Source: an uncultured Clostridia bacterium (lineage in GTDB: Bacteria; Bacillota; Clostridia; Oscillospirales; Oscillospiraceae). From it: a stretch of 14,642 nt of DNA. Positions 7,490 to 13,782 of the stretch are shown here, piece by piece (the first letter of the stretch is position 1; every line of letters starts with the position of its first letter). Location: contig CAMVJF010000020.1 of assembly GCA_947167725.1 (NCBI GenBank), positions 1 to 14,642 on the forward strand. Reading direction: 5' to 3'. Made by a program: the position numbers and the translations under genes. The notes below the pieces were generated by a model that saw only the letters and a list, made by a program, of their open reading frames with translations, ran no database searches and was not told the origin of the DNA.

Positions 7490-8977
7490 ATGAAGCAGAG
7501 ACTGCTCTTCGCCCGGGCCTACGAGGAGGACGCGCTGCCGCGTATCCCGAAGGACGCGCGCCCGCAATTCCATCTGACGCCCTGCGTGGGCTGGATGAAC
7601 GACCCCAACGGTTTCTCCTATTATCAGGGGGAATATCATCTCTTTTATCAGTACAACCCCTACAAAACCGAGTGGGACGATATGCACTGGGGCCACGCCG
7701 TAAGCCCTGACCTGCTGCACTGGCGCTATCTGCCGGCCGCGCTCGCCCCGGACGAGTGGTACGACGCGGACGGCTGCTGGTCCGGCAGCGCCATCGAACT
7801 GCCGGACGGCAAGCAGCTTTTGATATACACCGGCATCCGCAAGCTCAGTCACAACAGCGAGGAAGCGCTGCAGGTGCAGTGCCTCGCCCTGGGCGACGGC
7901 GTCAACTACGAGAAGCTCGAGCAGAATCCCGTGATCAGCGGCGACAGCCTGCCTGACGGCCTGAGCCCCTTCAATTTCCGAGACCCCAAGATCTGGCGCG
8001 AAAAAGACGGCAGCTATCGCTGCATCGTCGGTACCTGCGACCAGGAGCAGAAAGGCCGTCTGCTGCTTTACCGCAGCGACGACGCGCTTTCCTGGCGCTT
8101 TGAGAGCGTGTTCATCGAAAACGACGGGCGCTTCGGCCTGATGTGGGAATGCCCGGACTTCTTCGAGATGGACGGACGGAAGCTGCTGCTCGTCAGCCCG
8201 CAGTTCATGCTGCCGGAGGGCTTTGAATACCACAACGGCAACGGAACGGTCTGCCTCATCGGCGACACCGACGACAGCGGACGTCATTTCGCCTATACGC
8301 AGCACCAGTCCGTCGACTACGGCATTGACTTTTACGCGGCGCAGACCATCCTGACGCCGGACGGACGGCGCGTGATGATCGGCTGGCTGCAGAACTGGGA
8401 CGCCTGCCAGAACAACCGGAAGGAACAGATCTGGTACGGCCAGATGACCCTGCCCCGGGAGATCTTCCTCCGTAACGGGCGGCTGTGCCAGCGACCGTTG
8501 CGCGAGCTGGAGCAGTACCGCCGAAACCGCGTGGAATACAAAAATATTACCGTAGAAGACGAAACGGTGCTCTACGGCATCGAGGGGCGCTGCGTGGAGC
8601 TTTTCATCACGGTGCGCCCGAAAGACCCGGAAAAGCTCTTCCAAAAATTCTCCCTGCGTTTTGCGCAGAATGAAAAGTACCGCAGCAGCCTCAGCTTCCG
8701 GCCGCACGAGCGCATCGTGAAGATCGACCGCAAGTGCTCCGGCTCCCGGCGGGCCATCATCCACCAGCGCCGCTGCCTGGTGCCGAACAAAGACGGCGAG
8801 ATCAGCATGCGCGTGATCCTCGACCGCAACAGCATCGAGGCTTTTCTCAACGACGGCGATCAGGTCATGTCCGCCGTCATCATGACCGAGCAGGCGGCGA
8901 AGGGCATCTCCTTCCACGCCATCGGCGAGGTCGAGATAGACGTGGTCAAATACGAGCTGTGTCTGGAGGAAGAATGA
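7490..8977 (+). CDS. Cytoplasmic GH32 beta-fructosidase (sucrose/fructo-oligosaccharide hydrolase)
   Basis: The 495-residue enzyme has no signal peptide. It carries the full GH32 set: WMNDPNG at 35-41 with nucleophile Asp38, WSGS at 97-100, FRDP with Asp165 as transition-state stabiliser, and MWECP with Glu220 as acid/base. The C-terminal part from about 345 is the GH32 beta-sandwich, with the typical VILDRNSIEAFLNDGDQVMS. It is related to ScrB/SacA sucrose-6-phosphate hydrolases, but the locus uses an ABC-type binding protein, which brings sugars in unphosphorylated. I infer that it acts on free sucrose or short fructans, yielding fructose for the adjacent fructokinase. AGAGGA lies seven bases before the ATG. 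The fructokinase gene follows one base after the stop. Confidence 0.9.
   Translation: MKQRLLFARAYEEDALPRIPKDARPQFHLTPCVGWMNDPNGFSYYQGEYHLFYQYNPYKTEWDDMHWGHAVSPDLLHWRYLPAALAPDEWYDADGCWSGSAIELPDGKQLLIYTGIRKLSHNSEEALQVQCLALGDGVNYEKLEQNPVISGDSLPDGLSPFNFRDPKIWREKDGSYRCIVGTCDQEQKGRLLLYRSDDALSWRFESVFIENDGRFGLMWECPDFFEMDGRKLLLVSPQFMLPEGFEYHNGNGTVCLIGDTDDSGRHFAYTQHQSVDYGIDFYAAQTILTPDGRRVMIGWLQNWDACQNNRKEQIWYGQMTLPREIFLRNGRLCQRPLRELEQYRRNRVEYKNITVEDETVLYGIEGRCVELFITVRPKDPEKLFQKFSLRFAQNEKYRSSLSFRPHERIVKIDRKCSGSRRAIIHQRRCLVPNKDGEISMRVILDRNSIEAFLNDGDQVMSAVIMTEQAAKGISFHAIGEVEIDVVKYELCLEEE
8965..8970 (+). promoter_or_regulatory. Ribosome binding site that fixes the TTG start of the fructokinase
   Basis: GGAGGA inside the last codons of the GH32 gene is eight bases before the TTG at 8979. 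No in-frame ATG is near; the ATG at 8974 is out of frame. The arrangement suggests translational coupling. Confidence 0.7.
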
Positions 8978-8978
8978 A

Positions 8979-9965
8979 TTGAAATCTTACGACGTGGTCG
9001 CCATAGGCGAGCTTTTGATCGACTTTACCGAAAACGGGCTTAGCGAACAGGGAAATCCTCTGCTGGAGGCCAATCCCGGGGGCGCGCCCTGTAATGTGCT
9101 CGCCATGCTCGCCAAACTTGGCCGCCGGACCGCCTTTATCGGCAAGGTGGGCAACGACCAGTTCGGCCGCCAGCTCAAGGAAGCCGTGGAGGAGGCAGGG
9201 ATCGACACGCGCGCGCTGCGCATGGATGATACGGTGCACACGACACTGGCCTTCGTCCACAAGAAGCCTGACGGCGACAGGGACTTCTCCTTCTACCGCA
9301 ATCCCGGCGCGGACATTATGCTGCGCGCGGACGAGGTGGATGAGGAGCTCATCGCAGCCTCGCGCGTGTTCCATTTCGGCTCGCTTTCGCTGACGCACCC
9401 GGAGGTGCGCGAAGCGACGCATCGGGCGGTCGAGCTGGCCAGACGGCACGGCTGTATGATCTCCTTTGACCCCAACCTGCGTCCGCCGCTTTGGTCCACA
9501 CTGGACGAGGCGAAAGAGCAGATCGCCTGGGGACTCGAGCAGTGCGATGTCCTGAAGATCTCGGATAATGAGATCCAATGGTTTACAGGGAAAGACGATT
9601 TCGACGAAGGGATCGCCTTCCTGCAAAGCAAATACGGGATCCCACTGATCCTGCTGAGCAAGGGGAAGGACGGCAGCAGCGCGTATTACAAACGGATGCG
9701 TATCGATGCAGCGCCATTCCTGCAGGATAATACCATAGAAACCACCGGCGCGGGGGACACCTTCTGCGCTTGCGTTCTGAACTTTCTTCTTGATCACGAC
9801 CTAAAGGACCTGCATGGCCGTGAGTTGGAGGAAATGCTGACATTTGCCAACGCCGCAGCTTCTCTGATTACGACGAGAAAGGGCGCGCTGCGCGTGATGC
9901 CCACCCGGGAGGAAGTGAAAAAGCTGCTGTGTTCCCGAAAGAGCATTGGCGATTATCTGACTTGA
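8979..9965 (+). CDS. Fructokinase, PfkB/ribokinase family
   Basis: The 328-residue protein phosphorylates fructose at the expense of ATP, feeding the products of the GH32 enzymes into glycolysis. It starts with TTG and MKSYDVVAIGELLIDF, typical of this family. The first PfkB signature is seen in GGAPCNVLAMLAKLGR (34-49) followed by FIGKVGNDQFG. FDPNLRPPLW (163-172) and the DNEIQWFTG segment are also typical of fructokinases. The second signature, TTGAGDTF, contains the catalytic Asp260. Length is normal. The gene is one base downstream of the cytoplasmic GH32 and last in the operon. The rare start codon may reduce its yield relative to the hydrolase. Confidence 0.9.
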   Translation: MKSYDVVAIGELLIDFTENGLSEQGNPLLEANPGGAPCNVLAMLAKLGRRTAFIGKVGNDQFGRQLKEAVEEAGIDTRALRMDDTVHTTLAFVHKKPDGDRDFSFYRNPGADIMLRADEVDEELIAASRVFHFGSLSLTHPEVREATHRAVELARRHGCMISFDPNLRPPLWSTLDEAKEQIAWGLEQCDVLKISDNEIQWFTGKDDFDEGIAFLQSKYGIPLILLSKGKDGSSAYYKRMRIDAAPFLQDNTIETTGAGDTFCACVLNFLLDHDLKDLHGRELEEMLTFANAAASLITTRKGALRVMPTREEVKKLLCSRKSIGDYLT

Positions 9966-9967
9966 AA

Positions 9968-10018
9968 GAAGCGGAACACTGCGCTTTACCTATGCGCAGT
10001 GTTCCGCTTCCCCACTTT
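9968..10018 (+). terminator. Rho-independent terminator of the fructan operon
   Basis: A perfect 17-bp stem (9968-9984 with 9994-10010), containing GCGGAACACTGCGC and its complement, has a 9-base loop and is followed by CCACTTTT. The T-run is short but the stem is very strong. Confidence 0.8.
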
Positions 10019-10040
10019 TACAGAATAACAATTTCTTCAT
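9990..10040 (-). CDS. Possible 16-residue micro-ORF antisense to the operon terminator
   Basis: On the minus strand an ATG at 10038-10040 has a textbook GGAGG (10049-10053) eight bases upstream and opens the reading frame MKKLLFCKSGEAEHCA, ending with TAG in the loop of the fructokinase terminator. The first residues look like the beginning of a signal peptide or a truncated gene. I see no clear promoter, and a run of A residues precedes the ribosome binding site. It could be a tiny peptide, a leader, or the stub of a gene lost when this junction formed. Low confidence. Confidence 0.25.
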   Translation of the reverse strand: MKKLLFCKSGEAEHCA

Positions 10041-10104
10041 GATGATTTCCTCCATTTTTTTAGTTTGTGCTTACCGTGCTTCCGGCTGGATTGAAAATCA
10101 TCAA

Positions 10105-10156
10105 TACAAAAGCAAAATCCGAACCCATCTCCGATTGAGAAGATGTGGTTCGGATT
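10105..10156 (-). terminator. Terminator of the tRNA-Thr/tRNA-Tyr unit
   Basis: AATCCGAACC (10116-10125) pairs with GGTTCGGATT (10147-10156), and the stem continues with CATCT/AGATG. Read on the minus strand the stem is followed by TTGCTTTTGT. It starts ten bases after the 3' end of tRNA-Tyr. Confidence 0.75.
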
Positions 10157-10165
10157 ATCTTGCTT

Positions 10166-10250
10166 TGGTGGGGGAAGGTGGATTCGAACCACCGAAGGCA
10201 TTGCCAGCAGATTTACAGTCTGTCCCCTTTGGCCACTCGGGAATTCCCCC
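10166..10250 (-). tRNA. tRNA-Tyr (anticodon GTA)
   Basis: An 85-nt class II tRNA including an encoded CCA. The acceptor stem is GGGGGAA/TTCCCCC, the anticodon loop is CTGTAAA with GTA at 10214-10216 (minus strand), there is a long variable arm, and the T-loop is TTCGAAT. It is transcribed after tRNA-Thr, from which it is separated by 26 bases. Confidence 0.95.
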
Positions 10251-10276
10251 ATATGAACTTGGTCTGGTGTAGTCGG

Positions 10277-10352
10277 TGGAGCTGGTGGACGGATTCGAAC
10301 CCCCGACCTGCTGATTACAAATCAGCTGCTCTACCGGCTGAGCTACACCAGC
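10277..10352 (-). tRNA. tRNA-Thr (anticodon TGT)
   Basis: A 76-nt tRNA with encoded CCA. The acceptor stem is GCTGGTG/CACCAGC, the D-loop region is AGCTCAGCCGGTAGAGC, the anticodon loop is TTTGTAA with TGT at 10317-10319 (minus strand), and the T-loop is TTCGAAT. Confidence 0.95.
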
Positions 10353-10372
10353 GTTTTCCGTTCAGCTTGCTA

Positions 10373-10401
10373 ATAATAGCAAATGCCGTTCCGTTTGTCA
10401 A
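10373..10401 (-). promoter_or_regulatory. Sigma-A promoter of the tRNA-Thr/Tyr unit
   Basis: On the minus strand TTGACA (10396-10401) is followed after 17 bases by TATTAT (10373-10378), placing the start point some 15 bases before tRNA-Thr. Confidence 0.85.
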
Positions 10402-10448
10402 CTGATTTTTTGCAAATGCCCGACGCTTCTTAAAAAATGCACAGGGAT

Positions 10449-10477
10449 TTGCAATCCGCCGCCGGGTATGCTAAAAT
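10449..10477 (+). promoter_or_regulatory. Sigma-A promoter of the GH25 gene
   Basis: TTGCAA (10449-10454), a 17-base spacer and TAAAAT (10472-10477), with a TGC extended -10 element, lie 33 bases before the ATG. Confidence 0.75.
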
Positions 10478-10510
10478 AAAAAAGAACCATCAAGACAGAC
10501 AGGTGATCGT

Positions 10511-11446
10511 ATGCGCAGAAAACGCCGGAGATCCGCCGCGCGTATTTTGAGAAGTATCCTTTTGATCCTCATTTCAGCCATCATTGTGACGGTGCTGGTC
10601 TTGCTGACGTCCGTCTTTTTCCCCGAGATCCTGCCCGAGCTCGAGGAAAACAAGGATCCGCACGAGGGACAGGTGCTGATCAACGACGGCTTCAACGACG
10701 TGTGGATCACGCCCTATGAAGATGTTGAGGTCAACGAGCTGACGGAAGAGGATTTTGATAAGACCGACGGAGAGCTCTCCTACACGGGCGAGGATTTCGA
10801 CACCCTGTACGGCATCGACGTTTCCGAGCATCAGCGCTACGTCGACTGGCAGCAGGTCGCGGATTCCGGCAAGGAGTTCGTGTTTGTCCGCGCGGGCTAT
10901 CGCGGCTCGACACAGGGAGGACTGTACAAGGACCCGTGGTTCATCACGAATGTAGACGGCGCGCGCAAGGCCGGACTGGAGGTCGGCGTGTATTTCTGGT
11001 CGCAGGCGGTCAACGTCCGCGAGGCGATCGAGGAGGCCCGCTATGTTCTGGAGCTGATCGACGGCTACGATATCACGCTCCCGGTCATGTACGACTGGGA
11101 AAAGATCGAGAGCATGCCCGAGTCCCGGACCATCGAGACAGATCCGAGCATTGTCGGCGAATGCGGCGTCGCCTTCTGCGAGACGATCAAGAACGCCGGC
11201 TATGACGCGGGGATCTACTTCAACCGGCAGCTCGGATACTACGGTCTTGATTTGAGCCGTCTTAAGGATTTCGTCTTTTGGGTGGCAGATCCAGGGGATT
11301 ATCCGAAATTCTACTATGCCGGATCGGTCTGGCAATACAGCGATAAGGGCAGCGTTCCGGGGATCGATGGAGACGTGGATCTGAATATGATGTTTATCAA
11401 GCGCCCCGAGCCGACGCCGGAGCCCGACGCCTCCCCGGCGCCCTGA
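10511..11446 (+). CDS. Membrane-anchored GH25 family muramidase (lysozyme-like)
   Basis: The 311-residue protein has a basic N-terminus (MRRKRRR), then a transmembrane segment at about 15-37 and no cleavage site, so it is probably a type II membrane protein with an external catalytic domain. The GH25 domain covers about 98-300: YGIDVSEHQRYVDW with Asp103, FVRAGYRGSTQGGLYKD, GVYFWSQA, the catalytic pair in MYDWE (Asp195 and Glu197), and the closing VWQYSDKG--PGIDGDVDLN. It would cleave the MurNAc-GlcNAc bond of peptidoglycan, in wall turnover. A Pro/Glu-rich tail ends the protein. AGGTGATC before the ATG matches the 16S anti-Shine-Dalgarno region. It forms its own unit with promoter and terminator. 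Confidence 0.9.
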   Translation: MRRKRRRSAARILRSILLILISAIIVTVLVLLTSVFFPEILPELEENKDPHEGQVLINDGFNDVWITPYEDVEVNELTEEDFDKTDGELSYTGEDFDTLYGIDVSEHQRYVDWQQVADSGKEFVFVRAGYRGSTQGGLYKDPWFITNVDGARKAGLEVGVYFWSQAVNVREAIEEARYVLELIDGYDITLPVMYDWEKIESMPESRTIETDPSIVGECGVAFCETIKNAGYDAGIYFNRQLGYYGLDLSRLKDFVFWVADPGDYPKFYYAGSVWQYSDKGSVPGIDGDVDLNMMFIKRPEPTPEPDASPAP

Positions 11447-11454
11447 CAAAACGT

Positions 11455-11493
11455 GAAAGCGCACACAGAGAAAGGTGTGCGCTTTCCTTTTTT
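11455..11493 (+). terminator. Terminator of the GH25 gene
   Basis: GAAAGCGCACAC (11455-11466) pairs perfectly with GTGTGCGCTTTC (11475-11486), with an 8-base loop and six T residues directly after. Confidence 0.9.
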
Positions 11494-11511
11494 CCATCGT
11501 CAAATTTTCTG

Positions 11512-11540
11512 TTGAATTTTTCGCCTCCGGGTGCTATACT
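11512..11540 (+). promoter_or_regulatory. Sigma-A promoter of tRNA-Gly
   Basis: TTGAAT (11512-11517), a 17-base spacer and TATACT (11535-11540) preceded by TGC; the tRNA begins ten bases later. Confidence 0.8.
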
Positions 11541-11550
11541 GCACATACAC

Positions 11551-11624
11551 GCGGATGTAGTTCATCGGTAGAACTTCGGCTTCCCAAGCCGGTAAGGTGG
11601 GTTCGACTCCCATCATCCGCTCCA
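11551..11624 (+). tRNA. tRNA-Gly (anticodon CCC)
   Basis: A 74-nt tRNA with encoded CCA. The acceptor stem is GCGGATG/CATCCGC, the anticodon loop is TTCCCAA with CCC at 11583-11585, and the T-loop is TTCGACT. It is a single-gene unit between its own promoter and terminator. Confidence 0.95.
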
Positions 11625-11663
11625 AAACAGGAGCCGGGTCCGAAAGGATCCGGCTCCTGTTTT
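11624..11663 (+). terminator. Terminator of tRNA-Gly
   Basis: An 18-bp stem from AAAACAGGAGCCGG to its complement, with one G-T pair and a GAAA tetraloop, ending in TTTT. It begins at the last A of the CCA end, so the tRNA runs straight into it. Flanking A and T runs could let it work in both directions. Confidence 0.9.
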
Positions 11664-11695
11664 GAAATGGGAGGGAGGCGAACGGGAGCTTCCTC

Positions 11696-11725
11696 TTGCG
11701 CAAAAGCTGCGGGATATGTTATCCT
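11696..11725 (+). promoter_or_regulatory. Probable promoter of rdgB
   Basis: TTGCGC (11696-11701), 18 bases, then TATCCT (11720-11725) preceded by TGT. The match is moderate, but it lies between the tRNA-Gly terminator and the rdgB start. Confidence 0.45.
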
Positions 11726-11758
11726 GTCGGATGAAAACGATCGGACGGAGAGATGACT

Positions 11759-12334
11759 ATGAAGCTGATCATCGCATCGAACAACGCACACAAGCTCGTC
11801 GAGATCAAGGCGATCCTCGGAGACGAGTTTGAAGAGATCCTCTCGCTTCGCGAGGCGGGCATCGAGCACGAGACTGTGGAGGACGGGAATACCTTCGCCG
11901 AGAATGCAGAGAAGAAAGCGCGCGAGATCGCGGCGCTCTCCGGCTGCGCCGCGCTGGCCGACGACAGCGGTCTGTGCGTCGACGCGCTCGGCGGCGCGCC
12001 CGGCATTTATTCGGCGCGCTATGCGGGCGTGCACGGAGACGACGCGGCCAACCGCCGCAAGCTGCTGGAAGCCCTCCGGGACAAGCGGGAGCGTGCCGCA
12101 CACTTCACCTGCGCGGTCTCTCTTGTATATCCGGACGGTCGGGAAGTCGGCGCGGAGGGCTTTGCTTTCGGCGAGATCGCGTACGGCGAAGCGGGAGAAA
12201 ACGGCTTTGGCTACGACCCGATCTTTTTCCTGCCGGAACGCGGCTGCACGATGGCGCAGCTCGAGCCGGAGGAAAAGAACGCGATCAGCCACCGCAGCAA
12301 CGCGCTCCACGCGCTGCTCGGGAAACTTCGATAA
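11759..12334 (+). CDS. rdgB: Non-canonical purine NTP pyrophosphatase, RdgB/HAM1 family
   Basis: The 191-residue enzyme removes ITP, dITP and XTP from the nucleotide pool by hydrolysis to the monophosphate and pyrophosphate. Motifs are MKLIIASNNAHK at the start, TFAENAEKKA (45-54), LADDSGLCVDALGGAPGIYS with Asp68 and Asp69 in the active site, GFGYDPIF (149-156) and SHRSNAL (177-183). I chose the ATG at 11759 because GGAG at 11747-11750 is eight bases from it; the ATG at 11753 is only two bases from that site and would add MT. Family members typically begin MK-(I/V). It ends on a terminator shared with the convergent TraX-like gene. Confidence 0.93.
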   Translation: MKLIIASNNAHKLVEIKAILGDEFEEILSLREAGIEHETVEDGNTFAENAEKKAREIAALSGCAALADDSGLCVDALGGAPGIYSARYAGVHGDDAANRRKLLEALRDKRERAAHFTCAVSLVYPDGREVGAEGFAFGEIAYGEAGENGFGYDPIFFLPERGCTMAQLEPEEKNAISHRSNALHALLGKLR

Positions 12335-12371
12335 AAGGGATCGCCGGGAGGATTTCTCCCGGCGATCTTTT
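12335..12371 (+). terminator. Bidirectional terminator between rdgB and the TraX-like gene
   Basis: GATCGCCGGGAG (12339-12350) pairs with CTCCCGGCGATC (12356-12367), with a 5-base loop. TTTT follows on the + strand, and A residues precede it, giving T residues for the minus-strand gene. The two convergent genes end on either side. Confidence 0.85.
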
Positions 12372-13243
12372 CATGTTCTCGTAAGCAGGATGAACGCGAG
12401 GGCGAGCAGCGCGAGATGCGCCGGATAAAAGACATAGAACGCGGCGCGCATGCGCAGCCCGAGCTTGCCGTTATAGAGCGCGAGCGGCACGAGCGCGGCG
12501 AGCGCCCCGACGAGGTACTGCCAAGACGCGCCGTACTCGGCAATGCTCCACAGCACGATCACCGCGAGCATTGGAAGCTTTCCGGCGCGGCGGCAGAAAT
12601 ACAGCGTCAGGATCAGCGCAACGCCGAGGAAGTCATAGTCTGCGCGCTTTTGTAAAAGCCAGAGCTCCGCGGCAATCGCCGCCGCGATCAGCAGCGCCTT
12701 CGGCCAGCGCCGCCCCTCGGAGAGCAGATACTCGAAGAACAGCATCAGCGCTATCGAAACGGCGAGCGTGTAAAACACGTTCAGATCACTGTCGAGCAAA
12801 CGATAGCCCCGCACGGTGAGCTCCATGCCCGTGACCGCAAAAGCGGCGGCCAGCGCGAGCAGCGAGGGCTTGAAGCGCTTCTCGCAGACGTAGAGGAAAT
12901 ATACAAAAAAGGGGAGCAGCAGCGGGAGCATGGCGCGGGGAGCGAAGGAAAAGGCGGTTTCGGAAAAGCCGGCGAAATTGGCGGAGGTGAAGGCCAGCGT
13001 GAAGGGGATCTGGGAGACAAACGCGAAGAGGACCAGCCGCTCGAGGTACTTTTTGCGATCCCGGGTCTTGTCAAAGCCGTTGACGAGCAGAAAGCAGTAG
13101 ATCACAAAGGCGGCGCGCCCGATCGCGCGGCCGAGCGTATAGACGTCCCCGCGGGACAGAACGCCCGAGAGACGCGCCACATAGCTCAGATGGTCGATGA
13201 ACATCGACGCGACCGCGATCAGCTTCAATGCAAATACGCTCAC
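12371..13243 (-). CDS. TraX-family integral membrane protein
   Basis: This 290-residue protein is almost entirely hydrophobic, with about eight or nine predicted membrane segments and the family opening LKLIAVASMFIDHLSYVA near the N-terminus, followed by GRAAFVIYCFLLVNGFDKTRD. It matches the TraX family (PF05857). TraX acetylates F pilin on the F plasmid, but chromosomal clostridial members have no shown role and there are no conjugation genes here. I chose the GTG at 13241-13243: GAGAGGGG lies six bases upstream, and the promoter overlaps any longer reading frame from the ATG at 13306. It converges on rdgB. Confidence 0.85.
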   Translation of the reverse strand: MSVFALKLIAVASMFIDHLSYVARLSGVLSRGDVYTLGRAIGRAAFVIYCFLLVNGFDKTRDRKKYLERLVLFAFVSQIPFTLAFTSANFAGFSETAFSFAPRAMLPLLLPFFVYFLYVCEKRFKPSLLALAAAFAVTGMELTVRGYRLLDSDLNVFYTLAVSIALMLFFEYLLSEGRRWPKALLIAAAIAAELWLLQKRADYDFLGVALILTLYFCRRAGKLPMLAVIVLWSIAEYGASWQYLVGALAALVPLALYNGKLGLRMRAAFYVFYPAHLALLALAFILLTRT

Positions 13244-13276
13244 AGGCAGCCCCTCTCTTTTTTCGATGATGGCTCG

Positions 13277-13306
13277 ATCATAGCACAGGGCGACAGAATC
13301 ATGCAA
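13277..13306 (-). promoter_or_regulatory. Sigma-A promoter of the TraX-like gene
   Basis: On the minus strand TTGCAT (13301-13306), 18 bases, then TATGAT (13277-13282) preceded by TGC. Transcription would begin about 25-30 bases before the GTG start, which supports that start. Confidence 0.75.
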
Positions 13307-13327
13307 GAGCCTTGCAAAAAGAACTCA

Positions 13328-13372
13328 GCGCTTTTTCGCTTCGCGCCGCCTTTCGGCGAGCGAAAACAGCGC
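13328..13372. other. Compound hairpin in the tRNA-Pro to TraX gap
   Basis: TTTTCGCT (13333-13340) pairs with AGCGAAAA (13359-13366), flanked by GCGC/GCGC and enclosing CGCCG/CGGCG with a 5-base loop. It belongs to no gene and lies between the TraX promoter and the tRNA-Pro terminator. The rest of the stretch 13307-13472 holds no convincing coding frame. Confidence 0.5.
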
Positions 13373-13429
13373 CCGAGCCGCACCCGCCCCTCCGGCGGCG
13401 CAAAGCCGCTTTTCCCATGCCAGGCGGCA

Positions 13430-13456
13430 CTTGTTTCGGGACCAAGAGGCCCGGAG
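13430..13456 (+). repeat. Inverted partial copy of tRNA-Pro (anticodon arm to T arm)
   Basis: These 27 bases match the sense strand of tRNA-Pro at complement 13536-13562 in 26 positions, from the 5' anticodon stem, through the loop and variable region, to the first strand of the T stem. The copy is on the opposite strand from the tRNA and has no acceptor or D arm, so it is not a functional tRNA. Confidence 0.85.
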
Positions 13457-13472
13457 ACCCCGATCCCCACGC

Positions 13473-13512
13473 AAAAAGGAACAGGGAGCCATCGGCTCCC
13501 TGTTCCTTTTCC
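13473..13512 (-). terminator. Terminator of tRNA-Pro
   Basis: A perfect 17-bp stem, AAAAGGAACAGGGAGCC (13474-13490) with 13494-13510, has a 3-base loop. Read on the minus strand it follows the CCA end after two bases and ends in TTTTT. Confidence 0.9.
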
Positions 13513-13588
13513 TGGTCGGAGTGCGGAGATTTGAACTCCGGGCCTCTTGGTCCCGAACCAAGCGCGCTACCATCTGCGCTACACCCCG
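13513..13588 (-). tRNA. tRNA-Pro (anticodon CGG)
   Basis: A 76-nt tRNA with encoded CCA. The acceptor stem is CGGGGTG/CACTCCG with one G-T pair, the D arm is TAGCGCAGATGGTAGCGC, the anticodon loop is TTCGGGA with CGG at 13553-13555 (minus strand), and the T-loop is TTCAAAT. Confidence 0.95.
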
Positions 13589-13620
13589 ATCATGCCGCGA
13601 TCCTTTCGGACAGCTTTTAC

Positions 13621-13649
13621 ATTATATGAAGCAAAGCCGCGCTTGTCAA
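13621..13649 (-). promoter_or_regulatory. Perfect consensus sigma-A promoter of tRNA-Pro
   Basis: On the minus strand TTGACA (13644-13649), exactly 17 bases, then TATAAT (13621-13626). An A-rich stretch just upstream resembles an UP element. Confidence 0.92.
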
Positions 13650-13654
13650 GAAGA

Positions 13655-13693
13655 ACTTTTTCTTTTCCCCGAAGTGTTCCGAAAAGAAAAAGT
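13655..13693. repeat. 13-bp AT-rich inverted repeat between divergent promoters
   Basis: ACTTTTTCTTTTC (13655-13667) pairs perfectly with GAAAAGAAAAAGT (13681-13693) around a 13-base centre. It lies between the -35 box of tRNA-Pro and the -10 region of the divergent 161-residue gene. Function is unknown. Confidence 0.75.
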
Positions 13694-13717
13694 CTTTTCC
13701 TTTCCTGCGGACTGTTG

Positions 13718-13723
13718 TATACT
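13718..13723 (+). promoter_or_regulatory. Probable -10 box of the 161-residue gene
   Basis: TATACT lies 59 bases before the ATG. Only a poor -35 (T-rich) is seen at the right distance, so the promoter may need the adjacent inverted repeat or an activator. Confidence 0.4.
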
Positions 13724-13782
13724 GAAAACACGGAAAACCGCGCAAAACGACAGAGCGGCGCCGCCGCGGAAAGGATATAGCC

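Noticed and set aside
7391..8917. A 508-codon open frame on the minus strand opposite the cytoplasmic GH32
   Set aside because: The + strand has all GH32 catalytic motifs; the antisense frame has no recognisable domain.
10039..10405. Short open frames overlapping the tRNA-Thr and tRNA-Tyr genes on both strands
   Set aside because: They translate tRNA sequence (for example GGFEPP, WTDSNPRPADYKSAALP), a well-known source of false protein annotations.
11753..11758. Alternative rdgB start at the ATG at 11753
   Set aside because: Only two bases separate it from GGAG; the ATG at 11759 has the right spacing and the usual family N-terminus.
12371..13243. TraX-like gene as evidence of a conjugative element
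   Set aside because: No relaxase, pilus, type IV secretion or integrase gene is nearby; chromosomal TraX-like genes are common in Clostridia.
12371..13306. Longer TraX-like frame from the ATG at 13306
   Set aside because: The ATG lies in the -35 box of the promoter and lacks a ribosome binding site; GTG at 13243 has GAGAGGGG at proper distance.
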